64,000 nt of DNA from Patagioenas fasciata (taxonomy: Eukaryota > Chordata > Aves > Columbiformes > Columbidae), in contig NC_092526.1 in NCBI RefSeq assembly GCF_037038585.1, positions 40,311,501 to 40,375,500 of the forward strand. The letters are read 5' to 3'. A program made the position numbers and the translations under genes. Of this stretch, positions 1-18,925 are shown in pieces. Below the pieces are notes generated by a model. It did not search any database. It was not told where the DNA came from and saw only the letters and a list, made by a program, of their open reading frames with translations. Each line of letters starts with the position of its first letter. Within the stretch, counting starts at the first letter, position 1.

Positions 1-587
1 ACGAGAGCAACATCTACAGGGGAATAGCTGAGAGCGACACAGCTTGCAGAGGCCGACAGTCCTTGATCACCAAGGAACAAGGTAGAGCACAGCGATGCTG
101 GCCATAGAAATCTGTGTATGCTCCCAAAAAGGCAAGCGGGTGACCGTGACCGCCTCCCAAAATTCAGAAGCACAAATTCAGTCACAAACCTCGAGTAAAA
201 CCGACAAACAAACAAACCCCAGACAAATAATCTCCCCAAAAGCACTGAGCAGTGACAATCTTTAAAGACTGCTTCCAAAAAGGAAAAACAAGAAAAAGGT
301 AAACTCTGCATGGAATATTTTGATGCAGGGTGCCCTCCCCTGTCCATCCCAGTAAGGACGCGCAGACCTGCCTGCCCTCCAGGCCTGCAGCACTTGTGCA
401 CCGGGACTTGGCTTCTCCTCTGCCTTCGCTTGCTGCTGAGCTTGCTTTCAGAAGTTAAAATGCGGGTTATTTTCAGCCCCTCCTGGCTGTGTGGAAGGCT
501 GAGATGGTTCAGCTCACTGAGCAGGTTTGATCCCACTGGAAAGGTGATTTCTAACTCAGAAGGGGCAGGAGAGCAGCCAGAGTGAAC

Positions 588-1240
588 ACAGAAACATCTT
601 GGTTGGAAAAGACGTTTAAGATCATCAGGCTCCACCAGCCCCCAAGAGAGGTGACAAAATGACAGAATTTGAGGTTGCAGGGAGATCCCCCAACCCCAGA
701 GTAGATCACACAGGGTCGTGTCCACAGCATCCCAAAATGTGAGTGGTTGGAAGGGCCCTGGAAAGCTCATCCAGTGCAATCCCCCCATGGAGCAGGAACA
801 CCCAGATGAGGTTACACAGGAAGGTGTCCAGGTGGGTTTGAATGTCTGCAGAGAAGGAGACTCCACAACCTCCCTGGGCAGCCTGGGCCAGGCTCTGCCA
901 CCCTCACCAGGAAGAAGTTTCTTCTCAGATTTAAGCGGAACCTCCTGTGTCCCAGTTTGTACCCATAAACCAGGCGGGTTTGAATGTCTCAGAGAAGGAG
1001 ACTCCACACCCGCTCTGGGCAGCCTGGGCCAGGCTCTGGCACCTCCCAGCAAAGAAGTTTCTCCCCATGTTCAAATGGAGCCTCCTGTGTTTCAGTCTGT
1101 GCCCGCTGCCCCTCACCCTGGCGCTGGGCACCACTGAGCAGTCTGGTCCATCCTCTGACACCCACCCTGAGATACTGATCCCACTGATCAGATCCCTCTG
1201 AGCTCCTCTCCGGCCGAACAGCCCCAGCTCTCCCAGCCCT
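588..1240 (-). mobile_element. Older CR1 LINE fragment, interrupted by a younger CR1
   Basis: The flanks 588-721 and 970-1240 read as one CR1 3' region in minus orientation. The left part has the typical 3'-end wording (ggttggaaaagacgtttaag), and the right part resumes with caggcgggtttgaatgtct. A second, better preserved CR1 lies between them. The right end stops about 55 bases short of NOP58 exon 1, inside intron 1. Boundaries are by eye. Confidence 0.7.
722..969 (-). mobile_element. Younger CR1 LINE fragment nested in an older CR1
   Basis: This is a 5'-truncated CR1 3' end in minus orientation. It runs from the terminal CACAGCATCCC motif through the GGAAAGCTCATCCAGTGCAA segment to GTTTGTACCCA. 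It closely resembles the copies near 16.4, 22.4, 45.6 and 60.9 kb, so it belongs to the same subfamily. On both sides the sequence returns to a more diverged CR1. Confidence 0.8.
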
Positions 1241-1296
1241 TCCCGGTAGCCCCGCGGCAGCCGCACGGTACCGGGGCACCCGTTCCGCGCCCTCAC

Positions 1297-1341
1297 CTTG
1301 AAGATGGCGTAGCCCGCGGCGGTCTCGAACAGCACCAACAT
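1297..1341 (-). CDS. NOP58: NOP58 coding exon 1 (partial gene, continues off the left edge)
   Basis: This exon encodes the first 15 residues of NOP58, MLVLFETAAGYAIFK, a core protein of box C/D small nucleolar ribonucleoproteins that guide 2'-O-methylation of rRNA in the nucleolus. The human protein starts the same way except for two residues (SV in place of AA), and human exon 1 ends at the same lysine. The ATG is at 1341-1339. The exon is followed by the donor GTGAGG (1296-1291 on the minus strand). The exon sits in a CpG island with ETS and E-box motifs just upstream. NOP58 and SUMO1 are adjacent and divergent in mammals, as here, which supports the call. The remaining exons are not in the window. 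The longer reading frame through the donor is intron read-through and not protein. Confidence 0.93.
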
Positions 1342-1560
1342 GGCGGCGGCGGCACCGGGGGAGCTCCCACGTGCGCGGCGGGACCGACCCCGCAGCGCGG
1401 AACCGGAAGCGGCGGAAGGGGAAGTGGTGGGGCCGCCTTCCCCGCGCTCCCGGAGCCACGTGGCGGGGGGGGGCGGAGCCTGCGCTGCTCCCGGTGCCGC
1501 CCCGGGGCCGGTCCCGCCCGAACCAATCGACATATGGGTGGAAAAATCCGCCCGGGGCGT
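1342..1560 (-). promoter_or_regulatory. NOP58: NOP58 CpG-island promoter
   Basis: GC-rich, CpG-dense DNA extends over roughly 1200-1640 around NOP58 exon 1. Visible motifs are two CACGTG E-boxes (1368-1373 and 1457-1462), ETS-type CGGAAG cores (1404-1409 and 1413-1418), a GC box in the G-run near 1464-1475 and CCAAT at 1523-1527. No TATA box is visible. Ribosome-biogenesis genes, NOP58 among them, are known MYC targets, which fits the paired E-boxes. The transcription start is not determinable from sequence alone. Confidence 0.7.
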
Positions 1561-4104
1561 CCCTGTGCGGGGCCCGCCCGCGCTCGGTGCCCGGTACCCG
1601 GGTCCCCCCGGGTGGTGGTTGTTCCCGAGCGAGCCCTCGAAACAAAGAACCTGGCGAGCAGAGTCAGTCACGCTGTTACGCAGCATTCTGTATTTTATCA
1701 GCGCTGAGGATCACCCTGCATAAGCGCTCCACAGACTGGATGCTCTTGCTTATATTCACGCAATTATTACATATTAATTACGAATTTTGGAGATGTTTAA
1801 TACACGGCTACACTAATAATTGATATAGTTATAACTGATTAGTTTCTAGCTTACAATACATCTATTATTAGTCAAATATAAGCTAAGCACTCTGCTTGTA
1901 TACAATGCATCACTTCACCTTCTGTCTCGTGTCGTGCAGAAGGATCTAAAACTTGAAAAATATCCCCTTGTTTATCAGCTAGTCAGAAAGCGTTGATCAT
2001 GTCAATTGGTTAATGATGGGTACGTCTTTTGTAACTTAACCACAGTGTGCATTAATTTGGCAGCTTCTCCTCACCCTGGAGCAGGTTGGGGCCGCCTGGG
2101 TGTCCCCAGCACATGGGGAGGCAGAGGCGCCCAAAGCCCCATCCATGCGTCTGTGCAAGAGCATCTTCTGTCCATCCCACACCCGGGCCCTGCGGAGGAG
2201 CCGACAGAGCCGCTGGCGGATAACGGGCAAAAGGCGCCAGTCCTGGCCCCGATAAATTCCCACTTGTTTCACAGGGACGGCTCCCTGCGCTCTAACCGGA
2301 GTTTTCCTGCCGCAGGAAGAAAGGCTCCGAGCGGCACCCCGGGTTGTAAATGTCAGACGTTCTGTGGCTGTGCTCTGCGCACCGCCCGTGTGAGTCAACG
2401 CCACTGCGCTTCCCCTCCTGCTCCTCCCGGGAGGAATGTGCTGGAAAGTCACAGAAATCTGGGGGTTTACATCATTCTGAAGAACTGCGGGTATTTAAAG
2501 GAAATACTTTGGTGGTTTAGATAATGTAACCCATTTTTTGAAGTGCCACACCTGGTAATATTGCCAAAGAAATCATGTTCAACTAGAGAGAGAATTTCTG
2601 GGTTCCCCCTAGTTTCAAAGTCCAGGCTTTGCTGCTGTTGGCTCGGGGAGAGCGCTAATATTGCAAAAAGCGAATTTAAGAGTAAATATCACTTACTGGT
2701 CCGACTTTGAATGCTGCGTTCTGCCTTTTTGCCAGTGCTGACCACTCTTGAGCAGACATGCTGGCATTACAAGATTACAGATTGCTCTTAAAGTCCAGTT
2801 TTATAAGTAACTTACTTCTGCCAGACCAAAGAGGTTTTACACAGACTACAAGAGACAATAGTTGTAAGAAAACCACTAACAGCTTCAACCCTAAACCACA
2901 TATATGGTTTTAGAGAAATTATCAGCAAACTGAAGGTGCAAGGGTGAACTTTATTTACCTCGGGTGATTGAGATTAGTTGCAGATGGGGGAACTGGGGAA
3001 GTTATAAACCACCTGAGAACTTAAAGAGGTTATTACAGCAGGTAAAGCAGCCTTGGTGGTGTCTGCAGCAGCAACTTTGGGCTTTGTGGGAAGGTTGTGT
3101 GAGTTTCTTTAGTGTTTTTAAAGCAGTGCTATTTTTGTTGTGTTTTAATCAAGTCTGCTGTGTATTGAGTTTGGGCTGTCAAAGAAGGAAAGTGTGGGTT
3201 TTGTTGCTGTATTTCCACAGTTCTCATGGGTTGAAGGGAGATTTGGTTTGGGGGTGCTGCACAAATGTAGCTTGTGTCCTGAACAGTTTAATGTGCCTGT
3301 AGCTAGGTGAGTAAGAATGCAGTAATGATGGGTGGTGTTGCTGTTACTTAGTGTGTATGCAAGCATGTGCATTTCAGCGTTACACCTTTGCCCCCATATA
3401 TAGGGGCAGGTAACTCTGTTTTGACTCTTATGAGTGTTAGCTTGTATTTCAGGCTTGGGGAGGAAAAATGGTAAAATGAAGAATTGTGTTCAGGTTTTGT
3501 GCCTGAGTCTGGGACTTTACCCTCACTGCCATAAGACTGCTCTTAAAACTCACTGATGAATAGCAGTGATGTGTAGGACAGTGTAGGTATTTATCATTTT
3601 ATGTTCTGTGAGTATCGTGTTGCCGTGAAGCTCTTGAATGGTTTATTTTGGTGCTTTATGAAGTGTCATTAAGCTTATAATGAGCTTACTGTCAGCTTGG
3701 TATAGTATGAATGCATTTGGTTTTACTGCCTACTAGGCCTTGCCTAAGAAAGATCTTAATTCTGTAGCTCTGTGTAGTGCCTGTTCTGGTTATCTTCAGT
3801 GTTGTGGGTTTTTATTTTTTTTTTTTTCTTCCTTGCTATTACTGAATTGTTTTAACACTTGTGATTAAAACTACTCCCTATGGGTCTAGATATAGCGCAG
3901 CTTCCCTGACTAGCGGGAGCGCATCCCCTGGTGTAGATGTTTGTTCTGCTCACTGGCCCCTCAGAGCCAACCACACGCTCATTCCAGCAGCCGTTTTTGC
4001 AGAGGGATGTTGGTGCCACGTGCAGTCTGAACAGCGTCTCTTTAAGCTGTGGATGTTGCTCATGCAAACCTGTGTGCTGATGTAAAGCAGGACATCTGTT
4101 TGTG
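1561..4104. other. NOP58-SUMO1 intergenic DNA
   Basis: This is the unique-looking part of the interval between the two divergent promoters. A GC-rich patch at about 2060-2460 includes an open frame of 172 codons. That frame has no recognisable domain and an opposite-strand open frame over the same stretch, so I do not call it a gene. The rest is AT-rich and featureless, with a T-run at 3812-3830. Confidence 0.6.
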
Positions 4105-4109
4105 CTACT

Positions 4110-4632
4110 GTGGGGAGTCTGAGCCCACACCTGGAATATTGTGTCCAGTTGTGGCCCCTCAGTTCCAGAAGGACAGGGAACTGCTGGAGAGAGTCCAGCG
4201 CAGCCACCAAGATGCTGAAGGGAGTGGAGCATCTCCTGTGTGAGGAAAGGCTGAGGGAGCTGGGGCTCTGGAGCTGGAGAAGAGGAGACTGAGGGGGGAC
4301 TCATTCATGGGGATCAATATGGAAAGGGGGAGTGTCAGGAGGATGGAGCCAGGCTCTTCTCGGTGACAACCAGTGACAGGACAAGCGGCAATGAGTGCAA
4401 ACTGGAACACAGGAGGTTGCACTTAAACATGAGAAGAAACTTGTTCCTGGTGAGGGTGTCAGAGCCTGGCCCAGGCTGCCCAGGGAGGTTGTGGAGTCTC
4501 CTTCTCTGCAGACATTCAAATCCGCCTGGACACCTTCCTGTGGAACCTCAGCTGGGTGTTCCTGCTCCATGGGGGAATTGCACTGGATGAGCTTTCCAGG
4601 GCCCTTCCAACCCCTGTCATTCTGTGAATCAC
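4110..4632 (+). mobile_element. CR1 LINE 3' fragment
   Basis: This CR1 3' region is in plus orientation. It begins near CACACCTGGAATATTGTGTC, passes through the GGAGAAGAGGAGACTGAGG segment and ends with CATTCTGTGAATC. It is followed within about 45 bases by a CR1 in the opposite orientation, so the two lie 3' end to 3' end. Confidence 0.85.
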
Positions 4633-4677
4633 TAGAAGTTTGAAGGAATGCAACAGCCTCAGTGCAAATTTGCTCAA

Positions 4678-4917
4678 TAGAATCATAGTTTGTGTTAAAG
4701 GGACCTTTGAAGGTCCCCCAGTGCGCCCCCTGCCATGAGCAGGGACATCTTCACCAGCTCAGGTTGCTCAGAGCCCCGTCCAGCCTGGCCTGGGATGTCT
4801 CCAGGGATGGCTCATCCACCACCTCTCTGGGTACCTGGGCCAGGCTCTCACCACCCTCGGGGCCAACAATTTCTCCCCATGTCCAGCCTCAATCTCCCTC
4901 CTTCGGTTTAACCCCGA
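4678..4917 (-). mobile_element. CR1 LINE fragment abutting the SUMO1 core promoter
   Basis: This is a more diverged CR1 copy in minus orientation. It begins with AGAATCATAG at the element's 3' end and runs to the CCTCCTTCGGTTTAACC wording typical of older CR1 fragments. It stops about 20 bases before the TGACGT and GC-box cluster of the SUMO1 promoter. Confidence 0.75.
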
Positions 4918-5090
4918 CCCGTCCCGCTCCCGCACGGTGACGTTGGCCAGAAAGGGGCGGAGTCGCGGGCCGGAAGTGCGCCGAGGTGCACCGGAAGTCC
5001 CGCCCGCCGCGGCCTGTGTTTGCGCTGCGGGCAGAGAAAGGAGCGGACGCAGCGCCCGGCCCAGCCCAGCCTGCACCAACGGGCCGAGCC
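4918..5090 (+). promoter_or_regulatory. SUMO1: SUMO1 CpG-island promoter and 5' UTR
   Basis: A CpG island extends over about 4915-5420. Upstream of the ATG are a TGACGT CRE/ATF half-site (4938-4943), a GC box GGGGCGG (4954-4960), two identical ETS-type CCGGAAGT sites (4970-4977 and 4991-4998) and a second GC box in reverse near 4999-5005. There is no TATA box. Tandem ETS sites of this kind are typical of housekeeping promoters. The 5' UTR probably starts between about 5000 and 5040, but the exact start is an inference. Confidence 0.75.
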
Positions 5091-13524
<8,434 letters not shown>

Positions 13525-14330
13525 ATCCTTCAGTTTTTCTTCCCCCTTAATCCTTTTTTATTTTTAAATAATAGTTCTTTTGTAATGTGGTGTTCAACAC
13601 TGAATTGAAACTGGCACCCCATCTCTGGGAGTTTATTTTCGAGCGTCCGCTATTTTGAATTCTCGTGCTCATTATACACTATCGTTTCTGTTCTCATTGT
13701 GCTGAACTTTTGTGATCCAGCTGCAGCCCTGCTCCCCTCTTCCCTCCTGCCCTCCCCATTAGAATTACCCGTGCACACACGCGTTGGTATGTTCGCGAGG
13801 CGCGTGCATCGCAGGCACGACGGCCCTAAGATCTGCCGGGCGGGCGAGTGTTCTTAATGACTTCCGCACCCGCCCTGAAGTTGTGATGTATGACTGTTTC
13901 ACTCCTGGACTATAACTTCCCGCGTGAGATGGAGTTTTTCAGAGAACTAAACTGTGGAGAAATTATGTATCCGTAACTCAAAGCTATTTTTGCTTTAATT
14001 GCGCTGATGGCCCAATATGAAGAAGGTGACCAAGCTGGAAATGGAAGAGCTAGAACTGTTGTCATCTGTACCTTGCTCCAGAGGTGGCTTTGCTGAAGAC
14101 ATAAAATTGAAAACCCCAATTATTCTTAAATCTTGCCAGAAGAGCCCAGAAGCATTTTAACTTCGTATAGCAATTAGTCCATGCAGGTACCCATGCAAGA
14201 ATGTTCACAGCAGACAACTGGCGTGTTACTTTGATGCTCTTGTTTGTACCTTTTGGCCTGGGACGTGGGTTTTGAATGGACATTGTCTGTACCAGCTTCA
14301 TTTAAAATAAACCAGAAAAACAATTTTATA
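13525..14330 (+). other. SUMO1: SUMO1 3' UTR
   Basis: The 3' UTR runs from the TAG to an AATAAA signal about 780 bases downstream. It starts T-rich, then contains an unusual CpG-dense patch (about 13768-13878). Its end at about 14330 is inferred from the signal position. Confidence 0.75.
14306..14311 (+). terminator. SUMO1: Polyadenylation signal AATAAA of SUMO1
   Basis: A perfect AATAAA hexamer followed within 30-60 bases by a T-rich stretch (ATTTTCTTTTC). A possible weaker signal, ATTAAA, occurs downstream near 15077 and could support a longer isoform. Confidence 0.75.
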
Positions 14331-16370
14331 AACAACTTGCATTTTCTTTTCAAACGTTTGGAAATGAGCAAAACCATAAAGTTATAATTGGGCTGCGCTT
14401 TTCCACTAACTGTATGTTGAAGCCAGAAGAAACCAATTGTGCTCTGTAAATATACCTCATTAAAAAAATAATACTTTTTTCTACTTGCCCTGGTAAAATA
14501 CTTGATCTGCTTGGTTTGCAGGTGACTATTTGCAACTATTAGCTGTTTCTTTTGGTAGACACTCACAGCTTTACTACATGCACAAAAGTTAACCTGGAAA
14601 TGCGAAGATGGTTTATAATGTCACTGTTTCACTGTTAAATAATCTCTGTGGTGGATGACATGGCAATGTCGTGAGAGTTCATCAGGCCTCATGAAGGGGA
14701 TCTGGCTGGCTCGTGTTCCAGCGAGCTGCAGGTTCCCAGTGTGAGAACCTGTTCTGGGGGTGAAAGCTGAGGGGGGTTATGGGCAGAGTGGTGTGGAGAG
14801 GAGGTTGCTGCAGGTAAACACACTTCAGCTTTGCAGGGAAATAGGACTCGTTTGGCTTGGTTTGGTAAGTCAAGTTCACTGTGAATGCCAGCTGCATTTA
14901 AAGACACGTTTTAGTGCTGCATACTTGGGAGAAATCGCACATCTGGAATGATTAGTTTTTTATGGCACTTGCTGTAAAGCTAGAAACACATTTTCTTTCA
15001 TGCTCGTGCTTTGTGTCCTGTTTCTGATTTAGTCATGCTTTTGTACGCATAGTTGCACTAAGTGGTTTTTTAAAGATTAAAAGTTTTGTTTAAAAAATGG
15101 CAGAATATGGGGTTTTCTTGAAGTGTTCTATGTAATTCAGTTCTTAGGGGGGAGCGGGATTACCATGGTGATGTAAACAACATGGCTTCTCTGCCCTTCC
15201 CTCCGATTGCTTTTTTAGATGACTAAGTGCATCTGCTTCACAATACCAGAAATAAGCAACCTTATGATTATAATCAGATCATCTTCTAATTTAAAATTGT
15301 ATCATTCTCCTGTTAGTGGACAAATAATCCCATGATCCCTTTTCTGCAAACCAGCAACAGAGGCTCCAGGGGTGGTTTACTGGGGTCGCTCTGGAAGCTG
15401 AAAGCGGAGCCGAGAACCGAATGCAGATCCCCTGGGGTTGATGCTGGTACTCCAGGTGCTGCACCAACTTGCTTTCGCTTCTTGCTGTTCACTTTTCTGA
15501 ACCTGTTACGTGCTCATTTATATCAGCTTTTGAGTTGAAATGTTGCCTTTAGTTCTGAGGCTACAGAGGAGGGGTTTCCTGCATAATGCAGCCTCAGGAG
15601 GATGAAACTCGAGATGATTTCTCGCTGTTGCATAACCTTGTCCTAAGAGCCGTCTCTTTATAGAGCAGACATGGTACTGGTGGCAAAACCAATTTGACCT
15701 CTTTCTCAGACTTGTTGAGCTTCAAAGAGCCTTGGCAGAGCTGCTGGTCTAAAGTGATGTCTGTGCTGTTAGAGCCTGATGGAGCAGTAAGAACAGGAAA
15801 ACTCATTTGGAGTAGAATTTCTAAACCTTTTATAGTTTTGAAGCATGTGACTGGAATCCAGATTGGCCTTCATATGTTGAAGAAAAACAGAGAAAGTGAT
15901 TATTTTTATTTCCTCCTGCAATTTTTTCTGTCTCTGTTTACATGCTTATCCATATATTAGAATGGAGTGGAGCTGTTGATGGCTTCTTTTAAGTGTTTAA
16001 AAAGAAAAGTGGTGGTGGGAGAATGAAACCATCTTCACTGAGTCAGTTATGCAGTGAGAGGTGGAAGGTAACGTTTGCTTCTAACTGTTTAATTAGTATA
16101 TTTAATATTCACTACAGTGGATGTAAAAGCTGTAGCGATTGGTGCTCTGCAAAACTAGGAGTCTCAACAGATTTTCTTAAAGCTGTGATGTTTGAAGGAT
16201 TTGTGTATTCTCATAAATATGTCTACACAATCATCAGTTTGACTAAATGAGATTTTCTGAAGTTAAATGTGTAAATGCTGTCAGGATTTGACTTCAGTTA
16301 GGATGCCAGATAATGCTAAGACTTGAAGTCTGCCACAAGTTTTGACTAACCATGTATTGTTTTACACAAA
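14331..16370. other. Intergenic DNA downstream of SUMO1
   Basis: No established gene is visible. On the minus strand at 15775-15594 an open stretch of about 60 codons follows a strong polypyrimidine tract and AG. It ends in TGA and is listed separately as a weak candidate exon. The remainder is AT-rich. Confidence 0.6.
15594..15775 (-). other. Weak candidate exon, possible 3' part of the KIAA2012-like locus
   Basis: On the minus strand the sequence TTTTCCTGTTCTTACTGC precedes CTCCATCAG, a good splice acceptor. About 60 open codons to a TGA follow, including KLNKSEKEVKLVLPP. No domain is recognised, and its phase does not fit the donor at 18183. No AATAAA was seen just downstream. It may be chance. 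Confidence 0.2.
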
Positions 16371-17095
16371 ATCACAGCATCCCAGAATGTCGGGTTGAAA
16401 GGGACCTGGAAAGCTCATCCAGTGCAATCCCCCCATGGAGCAGGAACACCCAGCTGAGGTTCCACAGGAAGGTGTCCAGGCGGGTTTGAATGTCTGCAGA
16501 GAAGGAGACTCCACAACCTCCCTGGGCAGCCTGGGCCAGGCTCTGACACCCTCACCAGGAACAAGTTTCTTCTCAAATTTAAGTGGAACCTCCTGTGTTC
16601 CAGTTTGCACTCATTGCTGTTTGTCCTATCACTGGTTGTCACTGAGAAGAGCCTGGCTCCATCCTCCTGACACTCCCCCTTTCCATATTGATCCCCATGA
16701 ATGGGTCACCCCTCAGTCTCCTCTTCTCCAGCTCCAGAGCCCCAGCTCCCTCAGCCTTTCCTCACACGGGAGATGCTCCACTCCCTTCAGCATCTTGGTG
16801 GCTGCGCTGGACTCTCTCCAGCAGTTCCCTGTCCTTCTGGAACTGAGGGGCCACAACTGGACACAATATTCCAGGTGTGGTCTCCCCAGGGCAGAGTAGA
16901 GGGGCAGGAGAACCTCTCTGACCTACTGACCACCCCCTTCTAATCCACCCCAGGTACCATTGGCCTTCCTGGCCACAAGGGCCCAGTGCTGGCTCATGGT
17001 CACCCTGCTGTCCCCAGGATCCCCAGGTCCCTTTCCCCTACACTGCCCTCTAATGGGTCATTCCCCAACTTATACTGGAACCTGGGATTGTTCCT
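16371..17095 (-). mobile_element. CR1 LINE fragment, longest copy in the window
   Basis: This minus-orientation CR1 starts with ATCACAGCATCCCAGAATG and extends about 0.7 kb into the 3' part of the coding body (through CCACAACTGGACACAATATT and CCTTCCTGGCCACAAGGGC). The open frames that cross it are CR1 remnants and not host genes. The 5' limit is by eye. Confidence 0.88.
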
Positions 17096-18183
17096 ACCTC
17101 CTCTACACTTTTAGCAGCACTACAGCTCTATACTAGTTACCAGCTTTTCCTACTTTAAATTGGAAATTACTTTTAAGAATACAACACTAAAATATCTGTG
17201 CTGACCTGCACGCCTTCTGTACGCACTTTTGAATTATTGCTGTTCAGGTAAATTTTCTTAAATGAGAATATCAGCTTCTGAGGCACCATACAGAGAACTG
17301 TAGGAATTGTGCAAGTTGGAAGTAGTGTAAACTGGTTTTGGTTTGGTAACCAGTACTTACTGTATATTTGATTAATTGAAGTTCTGCCTCAATTCAGAGA
17401 CTGCAAAAATTGCTTTCTCCACTGGAACTGCAATACGAATTGAATCTACAAGTGTTCCACTTTCTTATGTTAGATAATATCACAGAAGCAGAAACTAAGA
17501 TAAACATGATTTACAAAGAAGAAACGTTCCTATCTTGATCTAGTCTCTCTCATCTTATTGTTGAGTCTGAAATCTTAAACAGTAGCACACTTACTGCAGT
17601 TTACCAGTTTGGAGGGTTCCTCTTTGAGTCAGCACTGAGGTCTTTGTACCTTCTGTAAAATGACAGTTCTGTTGTTTTCTCTCTTAATGCAAAATGGACC
17701 GAAGAATCCGTGTTCTGGCACCTCAAGGGGTCTGTTTGGCTTCATTTCTCTTGGCTGATGAAACACGGGTGCTTTCACTTGCTAGCAGCAGGGTGTATGG
17801 GAAAATAGGTTAGTGACAGTGGCACCCATCCCAAAAAATGCTGTTCTGCTTCTGAATCAGGTTGGAACCTTGGATTCCGTAGTGCAAATGGACATTAGAC
17901 GCTCTAAACCAGCTAAAGAGTGCAGGTAAGATGTGAGTTGCTGCTGGAATTTGGGGAAACATTGCAAGGCTGGTTAAATAGCAGAACAACTGCATTGTGG
18001 CTTGGAGTTGGAACTGAAGGCAGCTCAACTCCCGAGGAACCGATGCTGCTCTGCAATGTGAACTACACCCACAGAACTCCCGACTACAAAGGGTTTTTGT
18101 ATAGGCTGGGTCTAGGTGTAAAGTTTTATTATTATGATTACAGAGGAAAAAATAACTTCACTTTGAGATAAATAACTACATAC
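17096..18183. other. Unassigned DNA between CR1 and the coiled-coil remnant
   Basis: AT-rich unique sequence. I see no gene, repeat or clear regulatory element. By position it would be an intron or the 3' flank of the minus-strand remnant. Confidence 0.55.
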
Positions 18184-18379
18184 CTGATTAAAAACTGTGC
18201 TTGTGTTTTGGCTTCCTCTGGAGCTGGTCTAGCATCTCCCTCTGCCTCCATTTGCTCCTCGTGCCTCATCTTCTCCCGGTTTCTTCGTTCCTATTCCAGG
18301 CGTTCTGCCATCTGCCTCGGCTGCTGGCATTCCTCCTCTAACCACACGGCTCCTTCTCGCTGTCTGTGTTTTTCAGCCT
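18184..18379 (-). pseudogene. Coiled-coil exon remnant C (in-frame TAG)
   Basis: In one frame it reads EAEKHRQREGAVWLEEE, then QMAERLE, a TAG (18293-18291), then ERRNREKMRHEEQMEAEG, to the donor CAG/GTATGT. TAG differs from CAG (Gln) by one C-to-T transition, the expected kind of nonsense mutation. The acceptor (CTAAG) is weak. Confidence 0.55.
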
Positions 18380-18925
18380 CTTAGATCACCAACAACTATT
18401 AGTTGCTCACATACTTCCTGTTTAGGAAATGCAGGGTTTTTAATCAATTACAAATAGAAAGAAAATACATTTATAATACTGACATTGCAAGCATTTAATA
18501 TTGTCTCAAACACAGGTTTGTGTTACATTGCAATTGGATTATTTTTTTTAAATGTGCTTGGCATTTAGGTTTTCAAGCCTTCCTCTGCAACTATTTGTTA
18601 GAATTAGAGTGTGTTATTTTTTCCTCAAATGTGTAGCTACTGGGACTTGGGCTTTCAGAGAAGATGTGTAATGAGAACATCAAGAAATGAGCAGGTGTGT
18701 GAAAAGCATGGCTGCTGTTACTGCCAGCATCCTGCACAGTTGTGTCACAGCTTGGCTGTGGAATTTCTCCAGGCTGCAGAGACTGTGTAAGAGGGGACTG
18801 TTGTTCCCATGTTGGTTTATCAGAGGGGGAGCAGCTGAGGGACTGCAAGTTTTGGGACGTGATGTCACAAGGTACACATAGGCCAAGTCTATGTGTATCA
18901 GAAATGGTCCATCCCGATGAGTTAC

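Larger units (their letters stand above)
1..1296 (-). other. NOP58: NOP58 intron 1 (part)
   Basis: This stretch is intronic because it follows the exon 1 donor on the minus strand. I found no second NOP58 exon in it. It holds two CR1 fragments, one nested in the other (588-1240). NOP58 introns host box C/D snoRNAs in mammals, but I saw no convincing C and D box pair here. Positions 1-587 contain nothing I can assign apart from a short CAAA-rich run near 206-220. Confidence 0.75.

Noticed and set aside
628-640. TCATCA as a reverse-strand box C of a snoRNA in NOP58 intron 1
   Set aside because: The hexamer is part of the CR1 sequence, and no paired D box or terminal stem was seen.
931-1686. 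251-codon minus-strand open frame covering NOP58 exon 1
   Set aside because: Only 45 bases are the real exon. The rest is promoter, intron and CR1 sequence joined by chance openness in GC-rich DNA. The splice donor at 1296 and the match to NOP58 define the true coding part.
16435-16899. 154-codon plus-strand open frame
   Set aside because: It lies entirely inside the antisense strand of a CR1 fragment. Similar frames recur in each CR1 copy in the window.
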